NCBI RefSeq assembly: GCF_015645385.1
Contig: NZ_JADOET010000009.1
Location: 95,065-159,064 of the forward strand
From: Winogradskyella marina
Lineage (GTDB): Bacteria > Bacteroidota > Bacteroidia > Flavobacteriales > Flavobacteriaceae
Length of the DNA stretch: 64,000 nt
Direction: 5' to 3'
Each line of letters opens with the position of its first letter. Position 1 is the first letter of the stretch. The position numbers and the translations under genes are program-made. The notes beneath the pieces were generated by a model. It was not told the origin of the DNA. It saw only the letters and a list, made by a program, of their open reading frames with translations, and did not search any database. This document shows, piece after piece, positions 18,316 to 28,201 of this stretch.

Positions 18316-19692
18316 TTAAAGGTGAATCACTTCATCATACGCGGCAGCAACAGCTTCCATAACTGCTTCACTCATCGTTGGGTGAGGATGCACAGCTTTT
18401 AGTACTTCATGACCTGTAGTTTCTAACTTACGACCTAAAACAGCTTCGGCAATCATATCAGTAACACCAGCACCAATCATATGGCAACCTAACCATTCGC
18501 CATATTTGGCATCAAATATTACTTTAACAAAGCCATCTTTTGCTCCGCTTGCACTTGCTTTTCCTGATGCTGAGAATGGAAATTTTCCAACCTTAATATC
18601 AAAACCTTGTTCTTTTGCTTGTGCTTCAGTTAAACCAACACTTGCAACTTCTGGTGAACAATAAGTACAACCAGGAATATTGCCGTAATCTAAAGCTTCT
18701 ACATGCTGACCTGCAATCTTTTCTACACACAAAATCCCTTCGGCAGAAGCAACGTGTGCTAATGCTTGTCCTGGAGTCACATCACCAATGGCATAATAAC
18801 CAGGAATGTTAGTTTGGTAGAAATCGTTAACCAAGATTTTATCTCTATCAACAGCGATACCAACGTCTTCTAAGCCTATGTTTTCGATATTAGATTTAAT
18901 ACCAACGGCAGATAATACAACATCAGCTTCTAATACTTCTTCTCCTTTTTTAGTTTTTACTGTTGCTTTTACACCAGCACCAGATGTATCTACAGAAGTA
19001 ACTTCTGCAGAGGTCATAATCTTAATACCAGATTTCTTAAAGCTACGTTCTAATTGCTTTGATACCTCGTCGTCTTCAACAGGTACAATTTTATCTAAGT
19101 ACTCTACAATAGTAACTTCCGTTCCTAAAGCATTGTAGAAATAAGCAAACTCAACACCAATGGCTCCAGAACCTACAACAATCATCTTTTTGGGTTGCTT
19201 CTCCAGGGTCATAGCTTCTCTGTAACCAATGACTTTTTTACCATCTTGAGGTAAACTTGGTAACTCACGCGAGCGCGCACCTGTAGCAATTATAATATGA
19301 TCAGCAGAATAAATAGTTCCATCTACATCTATTTTCTTACCAGATTTTAGGGTTCCGTAACCTTCAATAACGTCTATTTTATTCTTTTTCATTAAGAATT
19401 TTACGCCATTACTCATACCTTCAGCGACACCACGACTACGTTTTACAACAGCTTCAAAATCGTGCTCAGCACCAGAAACTTTAAGTCCGTAATCTTCCGC
19501 ATGGTTAAGGTATTCAAATACTTGAGCAGATTTCAAAAGGGCTTTTGTTGGAATACAACCCCAATTTAAACACACACCACCAAGGCTTTCTTTTTCTACA
19601 ACAGCTGTTTTAAATCCTAATTGCGATGCTCTAATTGCAGTTACGTAGCCACCTGGACCACTTCCTAATACTATTATATCGTATTTACTCAT
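18316..19692 (-). CDS. lpdA: Dihydrolipoyl dehydrogenase (E3)
   Basis: The 458-residue flavoprotein has the FAD motif GSGPGGYVTAI and the redox disulfide in GGVCLNWGCIPTKAL (Cys41, Cys46). It also has the NAD motif GSGAIGVEFA, the FAD-binding GYYAIGDV and the C-terminal catalytic His-Glu region HPHPTMSE. It reoxidises lipoamide for the 2-oxo acid dehydrogenase complexes. No E1 or E2 genes are adjacent. Its stop codon touches the 7-bp microsatellite. It is of usual length and intact. Confidence 0.95.
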   Translation of the reverse strand: MSKYDIIVLGSGPGGYVTAIRASQLGFKTAVVEKESLGGVCLNWGCIPTKALLKSAQVFEYLNHAEDYGLKVSGAEHDFEAVVKRSRGVAEGMSNGVKFLMKKNKIDVIEGYGTLKSGKKIDVDGTIYSADHIIIATGARSRELPSLPQDGKKVIGYREAMTLEKQPKKMIVVGSGAIGVEFAYFYNALGTEVTIVEYLDKIVPVEDDEVSKQLERSFKKSGIKIMTSAEVTSVDTSGAGVKATVKTKKGEEVLEADVVLSAVGIKSNIENIGLEDVGIAVDRDKILVNDFYQTNIPGYYAIGDVTPGQALAHVASAEGILCVEKIAGQHVEALDYGNIPGCTYCSPEVASVGLTEAQAKEQGFDIKVGKFPFSASGKASASGAKDGFVKVIFDAKYGEWLGCHMIGAGVTDMIAEAVLGRKLETTGHEVLKAVHPHPTMSEAVMEAVAAAYDEVIHL

Positions 19693-19837
19693 GAGAAAGT
19701 TTTTTTATTGAATTTTTTGAAGTTACAAAAATAACGAATTCCGAAAAGAAAATCCCAAAATCCAAAACCTTTAAATTTAATTTGTCTTACTTTTAGTTGA
19801 TTTTTACAGCCAATAACTTGAGAATTACGGCTGTAAT

Positions 19838-20389
19838 TTAAAGCTCATCTGTAAAATGTTTCAAGCTTTTATCTTGTTGAAACTTGTCTTTATTATAAAC
19901 TTTTGATTGCCCTTTTGGAATGGACAACGATGGCCAGTGTTCCCCTTTTATTAATTTTCCTATAAACACAATTTGTCCGACATGATAGGCATAATGCATC
20001 ATTTGTCTGTTAATGGCTTCGGTCACAGAATGACCTTCATTTCTAATATATATAATTTGCTCTAAATTGGTTTTAGATAAGGGTTTAATAGCGGAAAATA
20101 AACAATTCCAGCCGTCGTTCCAGGCTTGTAATAAATCTTCTTTAGAATGGAAATTGTCAATAAATTCTTGATCGCGTTGTCGCCATTCTTTTTCGCCATC
20201 TTCGGTTAAAAAGTTGGTCCAGCGGCTCAGCATATTACCAACAAGATGTTTCACAATTATGGCAATAGAATTTGAGTCTTGAGCAAATTCCTTTTTTAAA
20301 TCATCATAAGACAACTGCATAATCGTTTTGTCGCCAAGTGATTTGTAGTATTCAAATTGTTTTATCGTACTTGTGAGGTAACTATTCAA
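19838..20389 (-). CDS. DUF1572/DinB-like four-helix protein
   Basis: The 183-residue protein matches the DUF1572 branch of the DinB/YfiT-like four-helix bundle. It has IVKHLVGNMLSRWTNFL near residue 45-60 and MHYAYHVGQIVFIGKLI near 130-147, whose histidines (about 48, 132, 136) would bind a metal. Related proteins are metal-dependent thiol transferases, some of them bacillithiol S-transferases. That would fit the ytxJ gene in this window, but the link is inference. It is probably cytosolic, with no signal peptide. Confidence 0.8.
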   Translation of the reverse strand: MNSYLTSTIKQFEYYKSLGDKTIMQLSYDDLKKEFAQDSNSIAIIVKHLVGNMLSRWTNFLTEDGEKEWRQRDQEFIDNFHSKEDLLQAWNDGWNCLFSAIKPLSKTNLEQIIYIRNEGHSVTEAINRQMMHYAYHVGQIVFIGKLIKGEHWPSLSIPKGQSKVYNKDKFQQDKSLKHFTDEL

Positions 20390-20474
20390 AATGTTGAAGT
20401 TTAATAATCATTTAAGTTCATTTTATGATTCTTCTGCAAACTTATTTCTACTTTTACTAATTTACTATTTATAA

Positions 20475-21272
20475 ATGAATTCAGAAATGAAAAATTATAT
20501 AATTATCTTGTTCGTGGTGTTGCTTTCTAGTTGTAAAAACGAGAACACTAAAAATACATCAATAGCAGTAGAAACAAGCCCGAAGGTCTTAACAGCAGAT
20601 GAAATTATTGATAAATCTATAGATGTTTCGGGTGGTGAACGCTTTAAAAAGTCGAGTTTAAAGTTTGAATTTAGAGATACGTATTATCAAGCATTACGTA
20701 AAAATCATGAATTTCTTTTAGTACGTGTTTTAGTGAATGATAAGGATTCTATCTTTGATATGTTAAGTAATGTAGGTTTTGAGCGTTACCATAACGATGC
20801 CTTTGTTAAACTTGAAGATTCTATTGCTAATTTATATTCAGCGTCTGTAAATTCGGTACACTATTTTTCAGTTTTGCCGTACGGATTAAATGATGAGGCT
20901 GTAAATAAAACGCGTTTAGAAAGTGAAAAAATTAAAAATAAGGATTACTACAAAATAAAGGTAACCTTTGATGAGTTGGGTGGAGGAGAAGACCATGATG
21001 ATATTTTTGTGTATTGGGTAAACAAAGAGACATTTAAGGTCGATTATTTAGCCTATTCCTATGCAGAAAAAGATGGTATAGGTCTGCGATTTAGAGAAGC
21101 TTATAACGAACGTTATGTTAACGGATTACGCTTTGTAGATTACAATAATTACAAGTCTAAAGACGTATCTATTCCACTTGAGCATCTAGGAAAAAGCTTT
21201 GAAGACAATCAGTTAGACTTGCTTTCTAAAATAGAACTCGAAAATGTAAAAGTCGATTTAGTTAACAACTAA
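20475..21272 (+). CDS. DUF6503-like lipoprotein
   Basis: The 265-residue product has a lipoprotein signal (hydrophobic core, then LLSSC). A second ATG four codons in (20487) gives a cleaner signal. The mature part opens with a linker, then LTADEIIDKSIDVSGGERF, a pattern I associate with the Bacteroidota DUF6503 family, followed by beta-rich sequence reminiscent of lipid-binding LolA-like folds. Its function is not known. The 3' end overlaps the convergent phosphatase gene by 15 bases. Confidence 0.75.
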   Translation: MNSEMKNYIIILFVVLLSSCKNENTKNTSIAVETSPKVLTADEIIDKSIDVSGGERFKKSSLKFEFRDTYYQALRKNHEFLLVRVLVNDKDSIFDMLSNVGFERYHNDAFVKLEDSIANLYSASVNSVHYFSVLPYGLNDEAVNKTRLESEKIKNKDYYKIKVTFDELGGGEDHDDIFVYWVNKETFKVDYLAYSYAEKDGIGLRFREAYNERYVNGLRFVDYNNYKSKDVSIPLEHLGKSFEDNQLDLLSKIELENVKVDLVNN

Positions 21273-21770
21273 CACTTCAGAAGTTTTACCGTTTTTTGAT
21301 ATCGTAACTTTATAGAGACTAGCATTGTTGTTATCCGCCATGTCGTCGTACTTAGATTCTCCTAATAAACTGTTTGCAAATTTTGGCGTGGTGTTACTAT
21401 GACCAACAATTAATACGGTTTTGCCTTTAGTTTTTTCAATAAAGGCTTCAACTTGTAAATCAGAAGGATTGTAGAAAACAATTTCTAAATTATTGGCTTT
21501 TGCAGTTGGTAAAGCGGTTTGTTTTGTTCTATTGTAATCGGTAGAATATATAGCGTCAAACTTAAGATCTTCAAAATGTTTTGCCCAATTCTCGGCACGT
21601 ACAAGACCTACGTCGGTGAGATTAGGGTTGCGATTAGTGCTGTCGGTTCTATCTTTTTCAGCATGTCTTATGAGATAATAAGTAGAAATGTCTTTTTCTG
21701 TTTTTGACTTTTGATTACAAGATGTAACTACAAAAACTGAAATAAGTGTAATTAGAATTAATTTCTTCAT
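21258..21770 (-). CDS. Histidine phosphatase family lipoprotein
   Basis: The 170-residue protein has a lipobox signal (VFVVTSC) and a histidine phosphatase fold. The phospho-His motif is YLIRHAEKDRTD, and the second catalytic His is in VLIVGHSNTTP. Its length is near that of SixA-type phosphatases. Export and lipid anchoring suggest a periplasmic substrate rather than a phosphohistidine protein in the cytosol. A second, cytosolic family member is encoded at 58336. The substrate is unknown. Confidence 0.85.
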   Translation of the reverse strand: MKKLILITLISVFVVTSCNQKSKTEKDISTYYLIRHAEKDRTDSTNRNPNLTDVGLVRAENWAKHFEDLKFDAIYSTDYNRTKQTALPTAKANNLEIVFYNPSDLQVEAFIEKTKGKTVLIVGHSNTTPKFANSLLGESKYDDMADNNNASLYKVTISKNGKTSEVLVVN

Positions 21771-21864
21771 AATGGAATAGCTTAGTTGATGCTAAGGTAC
21801 TATTTCTAGAGTAAAGGTGCTATTTATGTAATAGTTACTACAATTGGATAAAATTATAGTGACC

Positions 21865-22563
21865 TTATGCCAATTCTAATGCAATTTCAATCATGCTTTT
21901 AAAAGTGGTTTCACGTTCACTACTTGTGGTGTGTTCGCCTGTAACTAATGAATCTGAAATAGTTAGAATGGCAAGTGCGTTTACATTGTGCTTCGCAGCA
22001 ACCGTATAGAGACCAGCGGCTTCCATTTCAACACAAAGCACTCCAAATTCTGACCATTTTTTATACGCTTCTTTTGTGTCTTCATAAAAAGTGTCTGAAG
22101 ATAAAATGTTACCTGCTTTAAAAGGAATGTTTTTAGCACGTGCAGCTTCTACCGCTTTAATAAATAATCCGAAATCTGCTGTTGGAGCAAAATTAGCACC
22201 ACCAAAACGCGACTCGTTAACGCCAGAGTTAGAGGACGCCGCCATTGCAAAAACAACATCTCTAATTTTTACGTCTTTTTGATACGAACCTGCACTACCA
22301 ACTCTAATAAGGTTTTTTACACCATATTCGGTAATAAGTTCGTTAGCATAAATTGAGATGCTTGGTACTCCCATACCAGTTCCCATGGTAGAAATACGTT
22401 TACCTTGGTATGTGCCTGTGTAGCCAAGCATACCTCTAACTTCATTAAAGCATTTTGGACTTTCAAAAAATGTTTCAGCAATCCATTTGGCTCTCAATGG
22501 ATCTCCAGGTAATAATATAGTTTCTGCGATGTCGCCTTTTTTTGCTCCAATGTGTACACTCAT
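21865..22563 (-). CDS. deoD: Purine-nucleoside phosphorylase, DeoD type
   Basis: The 232-residue enzyme has [26 protein letters not shown] at its N-terminus (phosphate and subunit contacts), [18 protein letters not shown] for ribose binding and ISDSLVTGE near the C-terminus with the base-recognition Asp. It splits purine (deoxy)nucleosides into base and (deoxy)ribose 1-phosphate. It lies 27 bp after deoC and is very likely in one operon with it for nucleoside salvage. Confidence 0.93.
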   Translation of the reverse strand: MSVHIGAKKGDIAETILLPGDPLRAKWIAETFFESPKCFNEVRGMLGYTGTYQGKRISTMGTGMGVPSISIYANELITEYGVKNLIRVGSAGSYQKDVKIRDVVFAMAASSNSGVNESRFGGANFAPTADFGLFIKAVEAARAKNIPFKAGNILSSDTFYEDTKEAYKKWSEFGVLCVEMEAAGLYTVAAKHNVNALAILTISDSLVTGEHTTSSERETTFKSMIEIALELA

Positions 22564-22590
22564 AATGCAAAGTTAAGCAAAGCGTTTTAA

Positions 22591-23253
22591 TTAATAGCCA
22601 GCATTTACTGTAAGTTCATTCATCATGGCAACACCAGCAGAAGCACCAACTCTATCCGCTCCAACATCAATATATTTTTGAGCAGTTTCTAGGTCTCTGA
22701 TGCCACCAGAGGCTTTTATTTTTGTTTGATCTCTTACTGTTTTTCGCATTATTTTAACGGCTGTCAATGTTGCACCGCTTTTTGAGAATCCTGTTGATGT
22801 TTTTATAAAATCAGCTTTAGCATCAACACAGATTTCGCAAGCTTTTACAATTTCATTTTTTGAAAGCTCGCTAATTTCTAAGATAACCTTGAGTGTTGTA
22901 TTGCCAATGGCACTTTTAACTTTGCTAATATCTTTGAGAACGGCCAGGTAGTTTTTGCTTTTAAGTCGACCAATATTCATTACCATATCAATTTCCGTTG
23001 CACCTTGATCTATGGCATTTTTAGCTTCAAAAATTTTAGCTTCTGTAGACATGGCACCTAATGGAAAACCAATGACGCAACAGATTTTAACATCAGATTT
23101 ACCTAGTGCTTGTTTGGCTAGTAAAACATTACTACTGTTAACACAAACAGCATAAAAGTTGTATTTTAATGCTTCATCGCAAAGTTTCAAAATGTCGGCT
23201 TCAGTCGCAGATGCACTTAATAAAGTGTGATCTATGTGTCTATTTAAATTCAT
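22591..23253 (-). CDS. deoC: Deoxyribose-phosphate aldolase
   Basis: The 220-residue class I aldolase has IDHTLL, the proton relay Asp89 (EIDMV), the Schiff-base Lys151 in FIKTSTGFS and Lys180 in KASGGIRD. It cleaves 2-deoxyribose 5-phosphate to acetaldehyde and glyceraldehyde 3-phosphate. It is the first gene of a deoC-deoD operon. The upstream gap holds a -7 box (23372-23379) and two inverted copies of the recurring operator motif. Confidence 0.94.
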   Translation of the reverse strand: MNLNRHIDHTLLSASATEADILKLCDEALKYNFYAVCVNSSNVLLAKQALGKSDVKICCVIGFPLGAMSTEAKIFEAKNAIDQGATEIDMVMNIGRLKSKNYLAVLKDISKVKSAIGNTTLKVILEISELSKNEIVKACEICVDAKADFIKTSTGFSKSGATLTAVKIMRKTVRDQTKIKASGGIRDLETAQKYIDVGADRVGASAGVAMMNELTVNAGY

Positions 23254-23371
23254 TTTTTTTATATATAAGTAGGGTTATAATACAAATTCGTTGTAGTAAT
23301 TATCTACAAAGTAGAAGAATTACTAGACGAGAGTTAAATCTTAAATGTCGTGTTGGAATTAAATAGCTCGA

Positions 23372-23379
23372 CAAAGTTA
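23372..23379 (-). promoter_or_regulatory. Probable deoC -7 box
   Basis: On the minus strand this reads TAACTTTG, a perfect TAnnTTTG. No TTG stands 19 bp upstream. Instead the motif copy at 23388-23402 occupies the -33 region. The implied leader before deoC is about 110 nt. Confidence 0.5.
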
Positions 23380-23387
23380 AGTGTTTT

Positions 23388-23439
23388 ACCGATAAAATGC
23401 ATGTTAAAAACAGTTATTTATTATGCATTTCATCGAAAA
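23388..23439. promoter_or_regulatory. Inverted pair of the operator-like motif upstream of deoC
   Basis: ACCGATAAAATGCAT at 23388-23402 and ATGCATTTCATCGAAAA at 23423-23439 face each other across 20 bp. Both carry the core ATGCATTTYATCG. The pair lies 9 and 44 bp upstream of the deoC -7 box. It may bind a dimeric regulator. Confidence 0.55.
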
Positions 23440-23548
23440 CCTGTTAATAACTCTGAAACTAATTCATTTTAAGTATGGTAGAATGCTCAAATTATTGAGG
23501 TGTTTTTGTAAAAAAATATTAAATTTCATTAAAAAACGTGTAAAAAGG

Positions 23549-23592
23549 AAGAGCAACACGTCTTTCAAATATTTGAAATTTGTGCTGCTCTT
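23549..23592 (-). terminator. Long hairpin downstream of clpB
   Basis: AAGAGCAACAC (23549-23559) pairs with GTGCTGCTCTT (23582-23592) with one mismatch, around an inner palindrome TTTCAAAT/ATTTGAAA. On the minus strand it is followed by CCTTTTTACACGTTTTTT, so it is a plausible terminator 52 bp after the clpB stop. Confidence 0.55.
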
Positions 23593-23643
23593 AACCAACC
23601 AATCATTATAAAGACTATTTAAAATCGAAAATGTTACAATGCT

Positions 23644-26250
23644 TTAGACGGTCTCTGTTGCTAAGTCACCTTGATTTCTAAAGACTAATTGTCCATCAAA
23701 CTCATCGAGTAGGATAATGCTGTCGGTTGAAACTCGGCCAGCTAAAATCTCTTTACTCAATTGATTTAATACCTCTTTTTGAATGACACGTTTTACAGGT
23801 CTTGCTCCATATTCTGGATTAAAACCTTTATCTGCCAAATAGCTTACAGCTTCTGGTGTGGCATCAAACGTAATGCCTTGTTTCGCGATCATTTTTGTTA
23901 TGCCTTTAAGTTGTAGACCAACGATATCGGTAATGTTTTCCTTAGATAAGGGAGTAAACATTATAGTGTCATCAATTCGGTTTAAAAACTCTGGTCTTAC
24001 GGTTTGTTTTAATAGGCTTAAAACATCCACTTTTGCGGCTTCCATAGCTGAAGGAATATCTTTTGTAGCTTCAAAACGCTCTTGTATAATCTGACTTCCC
24101 ATATTTGAAGTCATAATTATAATGGTGTTTTTAAAGTCTGCAATTCGGCCTTTGTTATCTGTTAAACGACCTTCGTCTAAAACTTGTAATAAGATATTAA
24201 AAGTGTCTGGATGCGCTTTTTCAATTTCATCTAACAACACTACAGAATACGGTTTTCTTCTAACGGCTTCTGTTAATTGTCCTCCTTCATCATAACCAAC
24301 ATATCCTGGAGGTGCACCAACCAAACGACTTACAGCATGACGTTCTTGATATTCGCTCATATCAATACGTGTCATCGCATTTTCATCATCAAACAAATAC
24401 TCAGCCAAGGCTTTTGCCAGCTCTGTTTTACCAACACCTGTTGTTCCTAAAAACAAGAAGGTTCCTACAGGTTTTTGTGGGTTTTGTAATCCAGCTCTAG
24501 AGCGACGCACAGCATCACTAACCGCTTCAATGGCTTCTTCTTGTCCTACGACACGTTTATGTAACTCATCTTCAAGTTTTAGTAATTTTTCACGATCACT
24601 TTGAAGCATTTTGGTTACCGGAATTCCTGTCCACTTGGCAACAACCTCTGCTATATCTTCATAGGTGACTTCCTCCTTAATTAAGGATGTATCTTGTTGT
24701 TCAGCTAAATCTTTCTGGAATTTTTCAAGTTGCTCAGTGGCTTCCTTGATTTTTCCATATCGGATTTCGGCTACTTTACCGTAATCACCATCACGCTCCG
24801 CACGCTCAGCTTCAAGTTTATAATTTTCAATATCTTGCTTAATGTTCTGAACGTTTTCAACGACTTCTTTTTCAGATTTCCATTTGGCATTTAGCTCATT
24901 ACGTTCTTCTTTGAGATTTGCTAATTCTGCTTTTAAGCTTTTTAATTTAGCTTCATCTTTTTCACGCTTAATGGCTTCATGTTCAATTTCAAGCTGCATA
25001 ATTTTGCGATCGAGTACGTCTAATTCTTCTGGTTTAGAGTTAATCTCCATGCGTAATTTAGAAGCTGCTTCATCCATTAAATCAATAGCTTTGTCTGGTA
25101 GAAAACGATTGGTAATATAACGTTCAGATAATTCTACAGCACCAATGATAGCTTCATCTTTAATTCTAACTTTGTGGTGTGTTTCATACTTTTCTTTAAT
25201 ACCTCTAAGAATAGAAATCGCACTTTCTGTATCTGGTTCATTAACGATTACTTTCTGAAAACGACGCTCTAAAGCTTTATCTTTTTCAAAATATTTTTGA
25301 TACTCGTCTAAAGTGGTTGCTCCAATGGCTCTTAATTCGCCTCGTGCTAAAGCAGGTTTTAGAATGTTTGCAGCATCCATGGCGCCTTGTCCACCACCTG
25401 CGCCAACTAAAGTATGAATCTCGTCTATAAATAAAACGATATCTCCATCACTTTCAGTTACCTCTTTAATAACGGCTTTTAAGCGTTCTTCAAACTCTCC
25501 TTTGTATTTTGCACCTGCAATTAAAGCTCCCATATCTAGCGCAAAAATCTGTTTGTCCTTTAGGTTTTCTGGAATATCTCCATCAATAATTCTATGTGCT
25601 AAGCCTTCAGCAATGGCAGTTTTCCCTGTTCCAGGTTCACCGACTAAAATCGGATTGTTTTTGGTTCTACGCGATAAAATTTGAAGTATTCTTCGGATTT
25701 CTTCATCACGCCCAATAACAGGATCTAGCTTGCCATCTTGTGCTAGTTGATTTAAGTTTTTTGCATACTTGCTAAGCGAATTATAGGTTTCTTCTTGACT
25801 TTGAGATGTAACTCGGTCTCCTTTGCGCAATTCTTCAATAGCGGCATTTAAACCTTTTTCTGTAACGCCTTGGTCTTTTAAGATTTGAGCAATTTTGCTT
25901 TTAGATTTAAAAATAGCTAATACTAAATGTTCAATAGACACGAAGTCATCATTCATTTTTTTAGCAATTATTGAAGATTCGTTTAAGGCTTTACTTGCGT
26001 CTCGTGAAAGCATAAGTTCGCCACCTGAAACCTTAGGAAAGCTTTCGAGGTCTTTATCTAGTATTTGTTGCAAGATAGCGACGTTAACATTCAGTTTTTT
26101 AAGTAAGAATGGTAATACGTTTTCGTCAACATTAAAAAGAGCTTTAAAAATGTGCTCATTTTCTATTTGCTGATGACCAAAACCTTGAGCGAGCTGTTGT
26201 GCTTGCTGTATGGCTTCTTGCGATTTAATGGTATAATTATTAAAATTCAT
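23644..26250 (-). CDS. clpB: ATP-dependent chaperone ClpB
   Basis: The 868-residue disaggregase has the Clp N domain (1-150) and a first AAA+ domain with Walker A GEPGTGKTAIAEG (about 202-214). A long charged middle coiled coil (about 400-530) is the hallmark that separates ClpB from ClpC or ClpA. The second AAA+ domain has GTTGVGKTELAKAL (about 600-613), and the usual C-terminal small domain follows. It works with DnaK to solubilise aggregated proteins after heat stress. The length is typical and all ATPase motifs look intact. It stands alone. Confidence 0.97.
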   Translation of the reverse strand: MNFNNYTIKSQEAIQQAQQLAQGFGHQQIENEHIFKALFNVDENVLPFLLKKLNVNVAILQQILDKDLESFPKVSGGELMLSRDASKALNESSIIAKKMNDDFVSIEHLVLAIFKSKSKIAQILKDQGVTEKGLNAAIEELRKGDRVTSQSQEETYNSLSKYAKNLNQLAQDGKLDPVIGRDEEIRRILQILSRRTKNNPILVGEPGTGKTAIAEGLAHRIIDGDIPENLKDKQIFALDMGALIAGAKYKGEFEERLKAVIKEVTESDGDIVLFIDEIHTLVGAGGGQGAMDAANILKPALARGELRAIGATTLDEYQKYFEKDKALERRFQKVIVNEPDTESAISILRGIKEKYETHHKVRIKDEAIIGAVELSERYITNRFLPDKAIDLMDEAASKLRMEINSKPEELDVLDRKIMQLEIEHEAIKREKDEAKLKSLKAELANLKEERNELNAKWKSEKEVVENVQNIKQDIENYKLEAERAERDGDYGKVAEIRYGKIKEATEQLEKFQKDLAEQQDTSLIKEEVTYEDIAEVVAKWTGIPVTKMLQSDREKLLKLEDELHKRVVGQEEAIEAVSDAVRRSRAGLQNPQKPVGTFLFLGTTGVGKTELAKALAEYLFDDENAMTRIDMSEYQERHAVSRLVGAPPGYVGYDEGGQLTEAVRRKPYSVVLLDEIEKAHPDTFNILLQVLDEGRLTDNKGRIADFKNTIIIMTSNMGSQIIQERFEATKDIPSAMEAAKVDVLSLLKQTVRPEFLNRIDDTIMFTPLSKENITDIVGLQLKGITKMIAKQGITFDATPEAVSYLADKGFNPEYGARPVKRVIQKEVLNQLSKEILAGRVSTDSIILLDEFDGQLVFRNQGDLATETV

Positions 26251-26549
26251 CTTTATATTGTTTTAGTGATTATGTCAACTTGAGTCCTATTGAAAGGTTT
26301 AGTATTCTCGATTGTGCTCAAACGGACAAGATTTAATTTGTTGTTATGCTTGATTAACAGTAGTCAATTATCTTACCATTTTAAAAACGTAAGAATTAAG
26401 TGACAAAATGTCTTGTTTGTTGTTTTTGTGTATGACGTTTTGACTGTTATAAAGATAAGGTTTTAAGTTGTATAGTTCATGTATTGGTCAGTTATAGTAA
26501 AACTTTCTGAATACAATTTATTTTTGAAAAAAAAAACACAATACTCATT

Positions 26550-28163
26550 ATGATAAGATTATACCTCGTACTCATCACCATTCTTTTTGGTTTCAACCTA
26601 AATGCACAGTCTGTAGAAGACGATTTTGAAGGTGATGGAACAATTACAACGTGGTTTGGTGATGATTGTGGACTAGATACTAATTTTAATAATCCTTATC
26701 AGGAAGGTATAAATGTTTCAAATACCGTTTTAGAATATAATGATGAAGGTGGTAGTTATGGTAATGTAAGGTTTGATGTTAGTTCTAATTTTGACTTAAC
26801 TATTAATAATAGTTTCAGCCTTAAGATTTATGTGCCTTCTAGCGGAATTACCGGAAATCAAACAAATCAGGTGTCTTTAAAGCTTCAGGACGGCACATTA
26901 AACGAACCTTGGACAACGCAGAGTGAAATTATAAAGCCCATACTTTTAGATCAATGGCAAGAGTTGGTTTTTAATTTTGAAGCAGATAATTATATTAATT
27001 TAGATAGTAGCTCACTACCTCCAATTCAAAGAACGGACTTTAATCGTGTTGTGTTACAGATAAATGGAGAAAATAATACAGACTTAGTTTTGGCTTATTT
27101 AGATGATATTCTGCATTTTGATACGGTGAGTAACGATCCTATCTACGATCATCTCGTTTGGTCTGATGAGTTTGACGACGATGGTGCTATCAACTCATCC
27201 AAATGGTTTCACCAAACGCAACTACCGTATGGAGGTAGTTGGTTTAATGGAGAAATTCAACATTATACAAATCGAGAGGATAATGCTTTAGTTAGTGATG
27301 GGTTTTTAAATATTATAGCTAAAAAAGAAACGTATACGGATCAAAGTGTAACTAAGCAGTATACGTCAGCACGATTAAATTCTAAATTTGCATTTACCTA
27401 TGGAAAAGTAGAAATTAGAGCAAAGTTGCCATCGGGAGTTGGGACTTGGCCTGCAATTTGGATGCTTGGAAAAAATATTAATGAAGATGGCGGCTATTGG
27501 GACACTCAAGGTTTTGGTACAACCTCTTGGCCTGCTTGTGGTGAAATAGATATTATGGAGCATTGGGGACATAATCAAAATTATGTGCAAAGTGCAATGC
27601 ATACACCTTCTAGTTACGGTGGTACTATTAATGTAGGAGGGCAAACCGTCGGTACGGTATCTTCGGAATTTCATGTTTATACCCTAGAATGGTCACCAGA
27701 AAAAATGGTGTTTGCAGTAGATGGTAATGTGCATTATACGTATAACCCAGAATTGAAAGATACCAATACATGGCCTTTTGATGCTGAACACTATTTACTA
27801 CTTAATTTTGCTATTCAATCTAATATTGAGGCTAGTTTTACTCAAGATGCTATGGTTATTGATTATATTAGAGTGTATCAGGAAAGTCCATTGCATGTTG
27901 ATGATCTTGAAGAGACTGAGCTCATAGCTTTTTATCCAAATCCAGTAAAGAGTGTTTTAAATATCTCGTCTCAAGAATTTATAGATAACAATGCGACCAT
28001 GCAAGTTGCTGATATTAGCGGTCGTTTAGTTTCTGAAAAGCAGTGTCAATTTATTAATGGTCATATGAATTTTGATGTGTCGAGTTTACGCAATGGAGTT
28101 TATTTCTTTTCATTAATTTTAGAAAACGGTATAACAAATACTTTTAAATTTATAAAGCAATAA
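26550..28163 (+). CDS. Secreted GH16 family beta-glucanase with T9SS type A domain
   Basis: The 537-residue precursor has a signal peptide (1-19, NAQS) and an N-terminal beta-sandwich domain (about 22-185, carbohydrate-binding-like). The GH16 domain (about 195-445) has the active site EIDIME: nucleophile Glu332, Asp334 and acid/base Glu337. The C-terminal T9SS sorting domain starts near FYPNPV at about 465. The six-residue ExDxxE form points to the laminarinase/beta-1,3(4)-glucanase or agarase-type branch. A beta-glucan such as laminarin is the likely substrate. No partner SusCD or other glycoside hydrolase is adjacent, so it acts alone or with distant loci. Confidence 0.92.
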   Translation: MIRLYLVLITILFGFNLNAQSVEDDFEGDGTITTWFGDDCGLDTNFNNPYQEGINVSNTVLEYNDEGGSYGNVRFDVSSNFDLTINNSFSLKIYVPSSGITGNQTNQVSLKLQDGTLNEPWTTQSEIIKPILLDQWQELVFNFEADNYINLDSSSLPPIQRTDFNRVVLQINGENNTDLVLAYLDDILHFDTVSNDPIYDHLVWSDEFDDDGAINSSKWFHQTQLPYGGSWFNGEIQHYTNREDNALVSDGFLNIIAKKETYTDQSVTKQYTSARLNSKFAFTYGKVEIRAKLPSGVGTWPAIWMLGKNINEDGGYWDTQGFGTTSWPACGEIDIMEHWGHNQNYVQSAMHTPSSYGGTINVGGQTVGTVSSEFHVYTLEWSPEKMVFAVDGNVHYTYNPELKDTNTWPFDAEHYLLLNFAIQSNIEASFTQDAMVIDYIRVYQESPLHVDDLEETELIAFYPNPVKSVLNISSQEFIDNNATMQVADISGRLVSEKQCQFINGHMNFDVSSLRNGVYFFSLILENGITNTFKFIKQ

Positions 28164-28201
28164 GATTTGTAAGTTTCTAAGTTATATGCGACATTTATGA
28201 T

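Larger units (their letters stand above)
23254..23643. other. Intergenic region between deoC and clpB
   Basis: I see no gene in these 390 bases. They hold a likely deoC promoter, an inverted pair of the recurring motif and a hairpin that may end clpB transcription. The short reading frames inside look random. Confidence 0.6.
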